DNA of 64,000 bases from contig NC_037597.1 in the NCBI RefSeq assembly GCF_003073045.1, forward strand, positions 22,458,158-22,522,157, written 5' to 3'. The notes under the pieces were generated by a model. That model was not told the DNA's origin. It ran no database searches and saw nothing but the letters and a program-made list of their open reading frames with translations. A program made the position numbers and the translations under genes. This document shows positions 11,583-20,933 of the stretch, piece after piece; positions within the stretch are counted from its first letter, which is position 1; each line of letters begins with the position of its first letter. The stretch is from Pomacea canaliculata (lineage: Eukaryota > Mollusca > Gastropoda > Architaenioglossa > Ampullariidae).

Positions 11583-13266
11583 TATCCAACTGTTGTATTC
11601 AACGGTTTCTCTGCAACATAATGTTAACATTTATAATAGTGAAAGTCACTATTAATAACATCAATAAAAAAAGAGATCTTTTTAAAAATGTTTTTCAGCT
11701 AAAATTAATCTCTAAACAGTTTCTCACTCACGAAATTTGACCGCCGAAGTGACGTGTTTGCATTTTGTAAGGTGACCAGACGTCCCGCATTTGGTGGGAC
11801 AGTCCCGCTTTTGACCTCGTGTCCCGCCTGAATATCGGGCGGGACGCCCAATGTCCCGCTTTCTGGCAAGTCCATCAAATGTCCCGGTTGTCTTTAAAAA
11901 TCACTTTTTTCGGCGTTCTTTGACGGTGACGACACCATCATCGGCTCGTGTCCCGCTTTCGCCTCCGAAACGTCTGGTCACCTTACATTTTGTCATTTGT
12001 TTATGGGGATGTACAAGAATCTGTTTTACAGTTCACCTATGCGTGCGTTTCACAATAACTGTATGATTTTTTAGTTTGACAAAATGTTATTTACTTCGTC
12101 CTACTGTCTGGCGTGTCCACACTATGAGCACGAACTTATATCCCCACGTCCATGCTATGAGAGTGTTCCGTCAGTATGTCTCACCGGATAATAATTAAAA
12201 TTAAAACAGAAAGTAGCTTCAATCAAATATGACTTGTATTTATTTTCATAATATTTTTTCCATAAACAACACATAGATAACACAACCGTACCAATGACCA
12301 AAGTATAAAACCTACCCTAGAACAGCGAATAGCCACTGTAGCGAGACAAATGTTTCACTCAAACCGGAAGTAAAAATACAAATACTGTATTTCAAAAAAT
12401 CTGAATGAAATACTTTCCCTTTTCTGTTGGTTAAAAATTTTTATTTATATCAAATAATAAAAATTATTCTACTTGACATAAAATGCTATTTTATATTAAT
12501 TATACAAAATCATTCAAAATAATTAAGAATTTTGATATAGCTTCATTCCTTTTCCTTTTTCCGTTTGTAATAATCCTACAAATGCGACAGCGCGCCAGGC
12601 AAAGTGTGAGTTCATAGCTGGCATTGGTGTGGATCATTTCAGAGGTGTAAAAGGTTCTTATCTGTCTCATTGACGAATCTCATTGAATCAGGTAGTGTCC
12701 ATTTTTTAACAGTATGATTTTTTTTAGTTAGTTTTTATTTCTTTATGTTCCAGAGCTTAATTGTTTGGTAGTAGTTTTAGTGGCTAAGAATAGATCGTAC
12801 AGATCCATTTCAACTTTCATTTTAGTGCCTTATAATATTATAATTATCTTTTATTAAGTCTAATAAAATTATTTAGAATTGTCAGTAGGTATTCTACATG
12901 ATGCTCTTAATTTGAATTACTCAATATTTACTTTTGCAAGGAATTCAGTGTTACTGTATGAGAGAAAAATAAACAGCATGTTATGTGGTAACTTCTAAAT
13001 TAAACTTTGAAACGGTGATCGTAGACTAAACTTAAGTAGTCTTACGGTTCAGATTATTAGGTTGATGCAGATAAAATGAATATCTTACAAAATATCTACC
13101 AAGCCGTGTAAGTGTCACTTTTTGTATAGATTTAAATTTTGTTAACAAGGCCAAAGATAAACTTAAGATGAAGAAAAAACTTATTCACCCAATAGTTAAG
13201 CGTATTTTTTAGATGTTCACCAACAACTGCTCCTGTGATTTTTATTTGATTTTTTAAATCAGCAGC
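11583..13266. promoter_or_regulatory. Shared 5' region between divergent EIF1AD and BANF1
   Basis: The two start codons are 1.7 kb apart and point away from each other. The stretch holds a GC-richer patch with a CRE-like aagtgacgtg near 11746, an ETS-type ccggaagt near 12364, and a GC-rich patch near 12585-12600 (gacagcgcgccaggc). A plausible BANF1 5' UTR exon could end at a donor at 12644/12645 (agag|gtgtaa), joined to the acceptor at 13263-13265 just before the ATG. A MITE has inserted at 11769-11985. Start sites are not directly visible. Confidence 0.5.
11769..11985. mobile_element. Non-autonomous DNA transposon (MITE), hAT-like, with target-site duplication
   Basis: The 217 bp element begins aaggtgaccagacg and ends cgtctggtcacctta, a 14 bp perfect terminal inverted repeat. 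It is flanked on both sides by cattttgt (11761-11768 and 11986-11993), an exact 8 bp target-site duplication, which is the size made by hAT transposases. The interior is GC-rich with repeated gtcccgc and codes for nothing. The intact duplication and perfect ends suggest a rather recent insertion, about 190 bp upstream of the EIF1AD start codon. Superfamily rests on duplication length only. Confidence 0.85.
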
Positions 13267-14071
13267 ATGACAACTTCGCAGAAACACCGCAACTTTGTGG
13301 CAGAGCCCATGGGAGAAAAAAGTGTCCAGGAACTTGCAGGGATTGGTGATGTTCTTGGCCAACGCTTAAGCGAAAGAGGTTTTGACAAGGTGACTAAATT
13401 TTATATAATATGTTGATTTGAGTAATTTCAAACATATGTGTTGATAACATCAAACTGATGATTTCTTCAAGTTGTTTAGGCCCTTTTTGAACATCCTGGC
13501 ATCTTTTTCACATAGAAAAAGCTAGCAGTTCTTCTGAATTATCTGTCAGAAGCCTACACAAATCCACATGTAGATTTATTTTAGATATCAGAATAACCAA
13601 GTGCTTTCCCCTTCATGTTTTTAATTTAATCTTGTTTTCGTGCCTTGTTCTTCATCGGTGAAGTGTACTTGTAGCTATGATTGTGAAGGACTGTAGGGAC
13701 AACATAGCTGTAGTTTCCTAGTATGGAAAAATTGATGGCCATTGTTGAAAATAAAGCTTTATGTTTACTGCAGTAAAAATGAAGACAGAAAATCGCTTAG
13801 TTTTATATCACATTTAAGGGTTCTCTGCTAGATTACAGTCTTTGAGTTTTCTAATTGTTTAGTTTCCCTGTGTTCTGCCTTTTAAAGAAAGAAGTTGTTA
13901 CCAATTTTTGATTGTTCTTTGCAGGCATATGTTGTCCTTGGTCAGTATTTGGTGCTAAAGAAAGATGAGGACTTGTTCAAGACTTGGCTGTATGACACTT
14001 GCAATGCCAACAAAAAACAGCAGAATGACTGTTACCAGTGTTTGAAAGAGTGGTGTGACTCATTCTTGTAA
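13267..14071 (+). CDS. BANF1: Barrier-to-autointegration factor BAF (two coding exons)
   Basis: Coding exons are 13267-13389 (41 codons, donor aag|gtgact) and 13925-14071 (48 codons plus TAA), joined in phase 0 to give 89 residues, the same length as human BAF. The N-terminus [18 protein letters not shown] is nearly identical to human. Known functional positions are kept: T2, T3 and S4 (VRK kinase sites), K6, H7 and R8 (DNA contact), G25-I26-G27 of the helix-hairpin-helix, G47 (dimerisation), L58 (LEM-domain binding), and C67, C77, C80 and C85. BAF dimers bridge double-stranded DNA and link chromatin to LEM proteins and lamins during nuclear assembly. The start ATG follows an acceptor (aaatcag) by three bases. 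A poly(A) signal with a GT-rich tail lies at 14602. Confidence 0.98.
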
Positions 14072-14601
14072 CTGATTCCCCAAATTCTCATTATCAAGAA
14101 CTGTTCTTGAAGAGTTAATGTCTTGAACCCTCAATATTTTCTGTTTATATGTTATAATGTCTGCAAGTGTTGTCCAGTACTTTGAAATTTTCAGAGCTCC
14201 TGAAGTTGTCCTTTAACTTGACTCAGTAGAGAGGAGTATATCTGGATTCCATGAAATCAGTTGAGATATATCTATAGAGTTGTTCATATTAATAGGAGGT
14301 AGCTCGTTTTTATTTTAATTTTTTCCATTAATGCTCCCAACACCTTGGTTATGTTACACACTTTGTTATTGAGATCAGTAATAGATTGCAGCATTGGTTC
14401 TTGTGTCTTTTTTTAAAAAGTACCCTTTTGTTTGCTTAGCTTGTTACATCAGGAAGTGCAGCAGAAAAACTATCAAATACCTATGTCTTGACTTTGTTTT
14501 CTTTATTAAATCTTAACCGTGAGTAAAATATCTGAAATAGCACTTACATATATGTATTTGGGATTTTGCTTTTGGGAGATTATTGGGGTTTTCTTGGGAA
14601 A

Positions 14602-14607
14602 AATAAA
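14602..14607 (+). terminator. Poly(A) signal for BANF1
   Basis: AATAAA lies about 530 bases after the BANF1 stop and is followed by the T/GT-rich run gtttgtttgcttttttggtg, the usual downstream element. Confidence 0.6.
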
Positions 14608-16849
14608 GATAAAACCTTAAGTTTGTTTGCTTTTTTGGTGCTTTGCTCTTGTCAGATTTAGTAGACTTACCTCATTATGAAACCTAGTCTTTTTCCTCAT
14701 CCACTAAGTTTCAGCAAACCAGATAAACCAGCAAATGTATATATAAGGGCTCCTAGCACTAATTTGCCAGTTTATCTGAACAAAACTTTGTGGTCCAGCT
14801 TTCAGTTTTTATCATGGCAGAAATTTTTAGCCAGCATTTGGTGGTGGCCTTTCCATAGGGCCATATGTTTTTACATTTTTGTCACACTTGTGAAGTTTAG
14901 TTAACAATTAAAAGTAAGAAAAAAAGTTTATCAACATTTGAATTTCATTGTGGCTTTGTTTCATTATATGTGCATGATAGAAGGAGTTAAGAGGTGAATA
15001 TGTGCATTACAGTTGGCTAACTTTTCGGATTGTGAAAGGCTACCATTTTTTTGACTGAAAAGTATTTCAACTCCGCAATACTACTTACACCTATTAAAAC
15101 TGATTGATAGGCATCATCATTTATTACCCATCTCTAACAGAAAGTTTGTGATGAAACACTTTTAGGGTTTGTAATGTTGACATGAATCATACTAGCTCAA
15201 AAAAAGCACTTTTCCAATAGTTTTATCATTACTTGGTGATTAAGATAAATGTGACAATGCTATATATAACAAATTGTGACTGCAAGGTTTCATAATGTTG
15301 CACCATTAACTTTGCTACAGCTTAAAGATGATGCTAAAGCTAATAAACCTTCTTCTAATGAGTTTTGATTCCTGTGATATCTGTAGTGTTTTTTCAGTAA
15401 CGTTAATTACTTAATATAAGTCTGCTTGTATAGATTTGAAACATGTGACTTGATAGTTAAAAGGCGTGATTCTTTTCTTGGGGAAAACCAACAAAGAGGC
15501 AGACTTGTATATCTGAAAGGAATAGAAAGTGACGTTTAACTGTTGAGGAAGACGCTTAAGTGTAGAGAACATTCACAGGAGATTGCAAAGCACCCTTCAT
15601 TAACATAATACTAGTCTGCCAAAAAGCTCGCACAGCAATAAACCATCTGTCATGGCAAAGATACTAAATGCTAGTATTTACTATCTTTGGTCATGGCATG
15701 GACTGATGACTTACGAGACTAACGTATAGCCTCTTGCATAGTTATCCGTTGTTAGTCTCCACAAAATTAACTGCTTGAGTTTGTGAGGTCACAAAGTGTG
15801 GCAGAAGTAGATTGTAGCCAGCAGCTTGGCGTTTGCTTGATAGTTCTGAGTGAGAGAGAGATTGAGAGACATACATCGTGCACAAGTCTTATGTAGTAAA
15901 GTCTATTTTCTGAAAACATGGTTTCGTTTCTAAATACCAGCTTCCCGAAATGTTGCAAACCAAATGACTAAATCAGCTTATTTAGCAACACCCACGAAGT
16001 ACACAAGATAATTATGTTTATTGGTACAAAAGGTCTGCTGTTCAACTGTCCACAGCTAAACAGGAACACTGATCTTAACCAGGAAACAAATGGCCATGCA
16101 AGTATAAATGAGAGAAAGAAGTGTGTGTCATCTCAACAAAATTGTGAATGGGGGAAAACCCCTTGACTAAGAAAAATCTTGCTTTCGATTTCGTGATGCC
16201 TAAAGATGACAACACATCTCTAGAGTCCAGTCGTGAAAGCCTGGGTTACTGAGATTGGAACAAAGCTTTCACGACACTGGTCAGATAACAAATGAACCAA
16301 TTATTGTTTCTCTCTCACACAGGTCGAGTTAGACATTTATCGCGCACAGATGTAAGACTGTTTTCCAAATGTAAGACTGTTTTCCAAAAACACGTATTTC
16401 CTTCGTGGCCTCATTTTCCCAGGAAGCTACATTAGCTAGAGAATGACTGTATATCCAGCACATGCACTATGTTGTGAAAGTCTTTCATCCTCTTCTTAAG
16501 CAGTATTTACAGGGCACATAAAGGACTGCGGGAAAGGCACTAAAAATTAATCGGAAAAACCCCATGAGTAAGAAACATCTACTTTCAGTTTCGTTCGTTT
16601 AGTCTGTGCGTGGACGTGTATACAAGTTCGTGGTGTGTGCTTGACGATCGGTACCTAAACCGTGGTTACATCCATCAGCTTCTATTGGGGTTTGTGAGAT
16701 TTTGTGGTGGACAACAGGTGAGATCTTACTATACTGAGTACGGAGTGGGTGGGACGAATTGCATGATATTATTTTTTTACACCGAGCCAGCGACTAAAGC
16801 CATATATAGGTGATATAGCACAGCAAAGGCGGCCATCCATGTAAACAGA

Positions 16850-16955
16850 TGCCACTTGCAGAAAAAGAACAGGGTGTCCGAGACGAGATTTGAGCCCAGG
16901 ACAATCAACCTTCACTGTATTGGCGACAGGCTTTACCATTGCGAGCACTGTATTA
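16850..16955 (+). repeat. Dispersed repeat end with tRNA-like wording, family B
   Basis: agatttgagcccaggacaa is followed by ttcactgtattggcgacagg and ctttaccattgcgagca, the form taken by the end of several invertebrate SINE-like repeats. A related end is seen at 30615-30700. Family not identified. Confidence 0.4.
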
Positions 16956-17146
16956 TATACACCACAATACATGGACATTCTGTTTCATTTTATTCATTTA
17001 TCCTTCTGTATTTCCTTCTTTCGCTTCATCCTGTTTTAAACCGACTTTGATGCTGTTTGTTTTCTTCTGTTCCAGTGGAACAGTTTATGCATGCATAAAG
17101 TATTTACTATTTTTGATTATAACATTTTCCCCCGTGCAGCTACACT

Positions 17147-18975
17147 ATGAGTTCACAAGTGAAACTCAGACGGTTCCTGTCGGAATTGATGGGCAACAAG
17201 CCGGTAACCGACGTACCTGGCATCGATCTGGAGGTTGGCAGGCGGTTACGGCAAGCAAATATCTATTACGTAAGCACTGAACTTTATACCATGTCATGTG
17301 CATAGTTGGCAGTGATGTTGTATTTGACAAGTGATAGATTGTGTGAATGTAGAGCACGGAGGTGTTGCTCGTAAGGCTTTACCATTGTTAATTGCAGGAA
17401 TAATAACAATAGCATTCACTACAATATGATTGTGATGATTTCTACTGTCCAGTATAACACATTATGTAAGTGGGTCCGCTGCGCACATGAGTAAAAAAAT
17501 CCATAGTAGTATAAAAACGGATGTTAATATACTGAAAAACACAAATAAACAAAGCTTAAGCAAAAGAACAATATAAGCATAGCATTAATATTTGTACGAC
17601 ACGTGTGGAGTAAATATCCGTTGGACTAAATTATTAACCGCACCATTCAGAAACATTTCCTAAATCTTTAATTGCTGTAAAACTGCTAAGAGTCAGGACT
17701 GTTGAGAGAAAAACATGCATTAAGTTATAGCAGTCTCGATCATTGTGGGATTTGGACAGTGAATTTTCTGTCTGCCTTTCTTTCCTTCGTTCGTTCGTTC
17801 TTTCCCAAGACTGATTGTGTTTGTTCCAAGAGAAAGGACACTTTATGTTTACCTGAAAAAAGGCTGTTGATAGTAACTAAATGAGCAGACCTGTGTACCC
17901 TTAGAAAGACCAACTTGTGCATGTTTGCTTTCAGAAAAATCATGTCATCCCATTCAATGTGTTTCATCCACTGCAGCTCAAGAAAACGCATCGTTTTGGT
18001 CGTAGCCAGAACTCCTGTAATTCTGATAATTTTCTGTAATGATTATGATAAACACATTCGGGTAAACAGATCTGAATGAGATATCTCGTCTTTTTGGTGG
18101 GGATTTGGGGCAAGGATGAGAGGGACACCATCCATGCCAGCCTATTTGATTTACTATGGATTGGAGTTATTTCCCTTAGTATACCAGTCGCCTGGATTCC
18201 TCGCGACGTAAAGTACAGTCGGCGTTCCGCGTGCAGAGAACGTTCCCAGTTAAACAGTGCTTAGTCCGCAGTTCTTTTGCACGCTGAAATTTTTTTTTAC
18301 TAAATGTAAACTGATAATTGGTTGGATATATTTATGGTAGTAAATGACACAATATATTAATAGTACATCTATTTATGCGACATAATAAAGTTTGTTACTT
18401 CCCTTTTTAGTCTAGCGCTTCGCGTGTGATTTTCCTAAGCAGGCCTCAAAACTTAAAAATTAAAAAAGTTTCATTTAATTAATGATAACAATTGTTTAAA
18501 CCCCCGAATAATCAAAACATCGAAAGTAGTACCAGTTATGCAGGTCAAGGGGTGGCATGCATTAATTTGTTGTCGTTTAATTGTGTTGTTTGTTTGGTTT
18601 GTTTGTTGTTGTTTTTTTGGGGTGGTGGTGGTGGGGGGGGGGAGTTGTCTTTTTCTTTTTTCAATGTGCAAGAGCGCAAAACTTCATTTCAGGTCAATTA
18701 TAGAAGATACTGTTTCCCAATATTGGAATGAATATTTTCCTTAGATCTAAACTTTGAACAATGCATCATCATCATCATCGATGTTGTCGTCATAGTCTTA
18801 GCCATTATTTTCCATTGTCTTTTTTCAGGCTTACTCCTTGCTGGGACAGTTCTTGTTGTTCAGAAAAGACGGGATGAGATTCATTGCGTGGCTGAAGACT
18901 GTCTCTGGCGCCAGTAAAGTGCAGCAGACCGAGTGCCATCACGCTCTTAAATCGTGGTGCGATACGTTTCTGTGA
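17147..18975 (+). CDS. Divergent BAF paralogue (two coding exons)
   Basis: Exons are 17147-17269 (41 codons, donor tac|gtaagc) and 18829-18975 (48 codons plus TGA). The product is 89 residues with an intron at exactly the same codon and phase as BANF1, so this is a DNA-level duplicate, not a retrocopy. It begins MSSQVKLRRFLSELMGNKP and ends ALKSWCDTFL. Relative to BAF it keeps K6, R8, F10, G25-I26, G47, C77 and C85. It differs at H7 (Leu), G27 (Asp), L58 (Arg), C67 (Ser) and C80 (Ala), and has Ser at 2 and 3 with Gln at 4. An Arg at 58 is known in human BAF to block LEM-domain binding, and G27 is part of the DNA-binding helix-hairpin-helix. The reading frame is intact and third positions are more GC-rich than in BANF1, so it looks functional and diverged. 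Human BANF2 is a comparable divergent copy, but common descent is not shown. Confidence 0.93.
18619..18645 (+). repeat. G-rich run in intron of the BAF paralogue
   Basis: ggggtggtggtggtgggggg and following Gs could form a G-quadruplex on the transcript strand. It lies in a T/G-rich intron about 180 bases before the second exon. Confidence 0.7.
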
Positions 18976-19436
18976 ATGAACCAATGGCGCGATCATCGAT
19001 TTGAGACAGCGGTGCAATAGCTGGCTACTTTATTTACTTTTTTTTTAAAAGAGAGAACCGCCGATGGCATTCACTTACAGAGCGGTGAAGACACCGAAGA
19101 TTTATCATTTCAAAATGGGTATAGTGAACTTTGAAAAGAGAGGCGAACATCGCCTGTCATTAAGGACATTGATTAAACTTTTTAACCTTTACAATCTCTG
19201 TCTACACTGCATTCGGGGACATTTAGCGGACTGCAAGGATGTCGTAAAGAAAATATATATAACTCTGGCGAGTAGAGTGTTGTATTACCAAGGTCAGCCT
19301 TAATGTTTAATCGTCGCATTTTAAACTCACACTTGATGACTCATAGTGTTATCATCGGTTGGTTTAAGAGGAGGGATATTTCCGCATGTCTTTCTTTTGA
19401 GCAGTGTAGCCCAGGTCTGACCACGACCGCAATGTA

Positions 19437-19442
19437 AATAAA
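19437..19442 (+). terminator. Poly(A) signal for the BAF paralogue
   Basis: AATAAA about 460 bases after the stop codon; first canonical signal downstream. Confidence 0.45.
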
Positions 19443-20426
19443 GAACCACCTGAGTTTTTAATTAGCCGCTGAAGCCATTTTATAACAGCTTTTTGACCGA
19501 CTTCTTACATTTTTGCGCAAGATACAAACATATAACTGTTGCTTTAGTTGACTGGATTTCGGATTGTATCTCAGTTCAGTTTCTATTAATTGGTTGTACA
19601 GTATTAGGGATTGAAGTGCACAGACGAACAGACAGTACAACAGACTGAAATAAAAGACTTCTTAACTTCATGGGGAGCGCCTGTGTACTGACATCATTGG
19701 GGAATTAATCGTCGTTTACAGACAAAAAATGACATTTGTAATTTTCTCGATGATTTTGGCACCTCGTTGCTGTACATAGATACTTATACATATCGACAAT
19801 GCGCTCGTACATTGAGACACTCATTGACTGAAAGATGGATGGAGAGAGTTGAAGGCCGGGGGAGGGACAGAAAAGGATGGGTCCACACAAGTCTAACATG
19901 CCAGCTACTGATACATGTAAATATGTCCATACAATCCTGAATGACTATTATATGAAATAGAAATGTCTATCACAAACCCAGCTATTGTCAAATAATTTTA
20001 ATAACTGCAAAACGCATAGCTCAATGCGCTGTATATGAAAAACTACAAACAAGTCGATTGTTAACCATACGATACACATAAACATGGATGAAGCACTGAG
20101 TAGTCGGCGTAACAGTACTCTTGATTATACAATTTTAGACATGTCCATTATTCATATAAGTTAAAGTCTAAAAACATGCATGACTAGTTAGTACCATATG
20201 TAGACGTGTCTATTACACGACTAATTAATGCCTTCATTATGTACACATGTATACATGTATTTATGTAATATATTCTTGTAGTAACTGCTAGTCATTCGAT
20301 TTTGCTAAATAAAAATGGGCTGCCAATGCATGAGTTAATAATGTTGACTTTGTTTGTGTGTGTGTTTGTGTGTGTTTTATAATAATCACTTGGTGCTAAC
20401 GAACTCACAACACATTTACATGTTAG

Positions 20427-20933
20427 TTGGTTTAGTCCTTGCTACTTGATCCTTGAGGAGCACAGGGCCGCACCACCACCTCGCCAGCGGACCCAGTTTG
20501 GGGCAGCTCCCTCAGGCCCATGTGGTTCCGACGTCCTTTAGCCCCGGTCTCTACTATTCTTTGCCAAGTTTTGGTATCATAACTCTCCTCTACCCCTGAG
20601 GATTTCAATCAACTGCCTGCAATGGTGTCAGGTGGTCTGTGTCCTATCCAGCTCCAATTGCTCTTCTTGGTGTCTTGGCTAGTGGGATTTTGGTTGTTTT
20701 TTCCCCACAGGCTTCTGCTGAAAATCTTTCCAGGCCATCTAATTTCCAGGATATGGCGTAAGATATGGTAAAGGTCTGGAGCTTGTTGTTAGTGGTATTT
20801 TTTGCTCTTCAAGTTTCAGAACCATAGAAGGATGATGGAGCGGACGATAAGCCGCATCAACAAGGCCAGGCATGCTTTCAACAGCCTAAGCCCCATCTGG
20901 AACTCCCGAGCATTATCTTTGCTCAGCAAGACC
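20427..20933 (-). mobile_element. LINE fragment with 5' inversion, same family as 10225-10840
   Basis: From 20427 to about 20826 the minus strand carries the LINE 3' part (gctcctcaaggat end, GKxxVxRPK-type tail region, ctccagacctttacca). From about 20828 to 20933 the plus strand carries the segment that lies just upstream in the LINE (gatggagcggacga through aacagcctaa to agcaagaccc). The inverted piece abuts, in element coordinates, the start of the 3' piece, the arrangement produced by twin priming. A clear target-site duplication was not found. The copy is short and broken. Confidence 0.75.

Larger units (their letters stand above)
14072..17146. other. BANF1 3' UTR, then spacer up to the second BAF gene
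   Basis: The first 540 bases are the likely BANF1 3' UTR. Beyond it no coding region is recognised. Repeats seen: an 11 bp perfect hairpin at 16230-16275, a 19 bp tandem duplication at 16351-16388 (tgtaagactgttttccaaa twice), and two related 45 bp blocks at 16151-16195 and 16553-16598. The end of a dispersed repeat lies at 16850-16950. The second BAF gene presumably has its 5' UTR exon and promoter here. Confidence 0.55.

Noticed and set aside
15695-15730. Possible hammerhead ribozyme core (ctgatga)
   Set aside because: The conserved GAAA and pairing stems do not follow.
19064-19303. Plus-strand frame of 79 codons after the BAF paralogue
   Set aside because: Lies between the stop codon and poly(A) signal of that gene; no domain and no codon pattern unlike its flanks.
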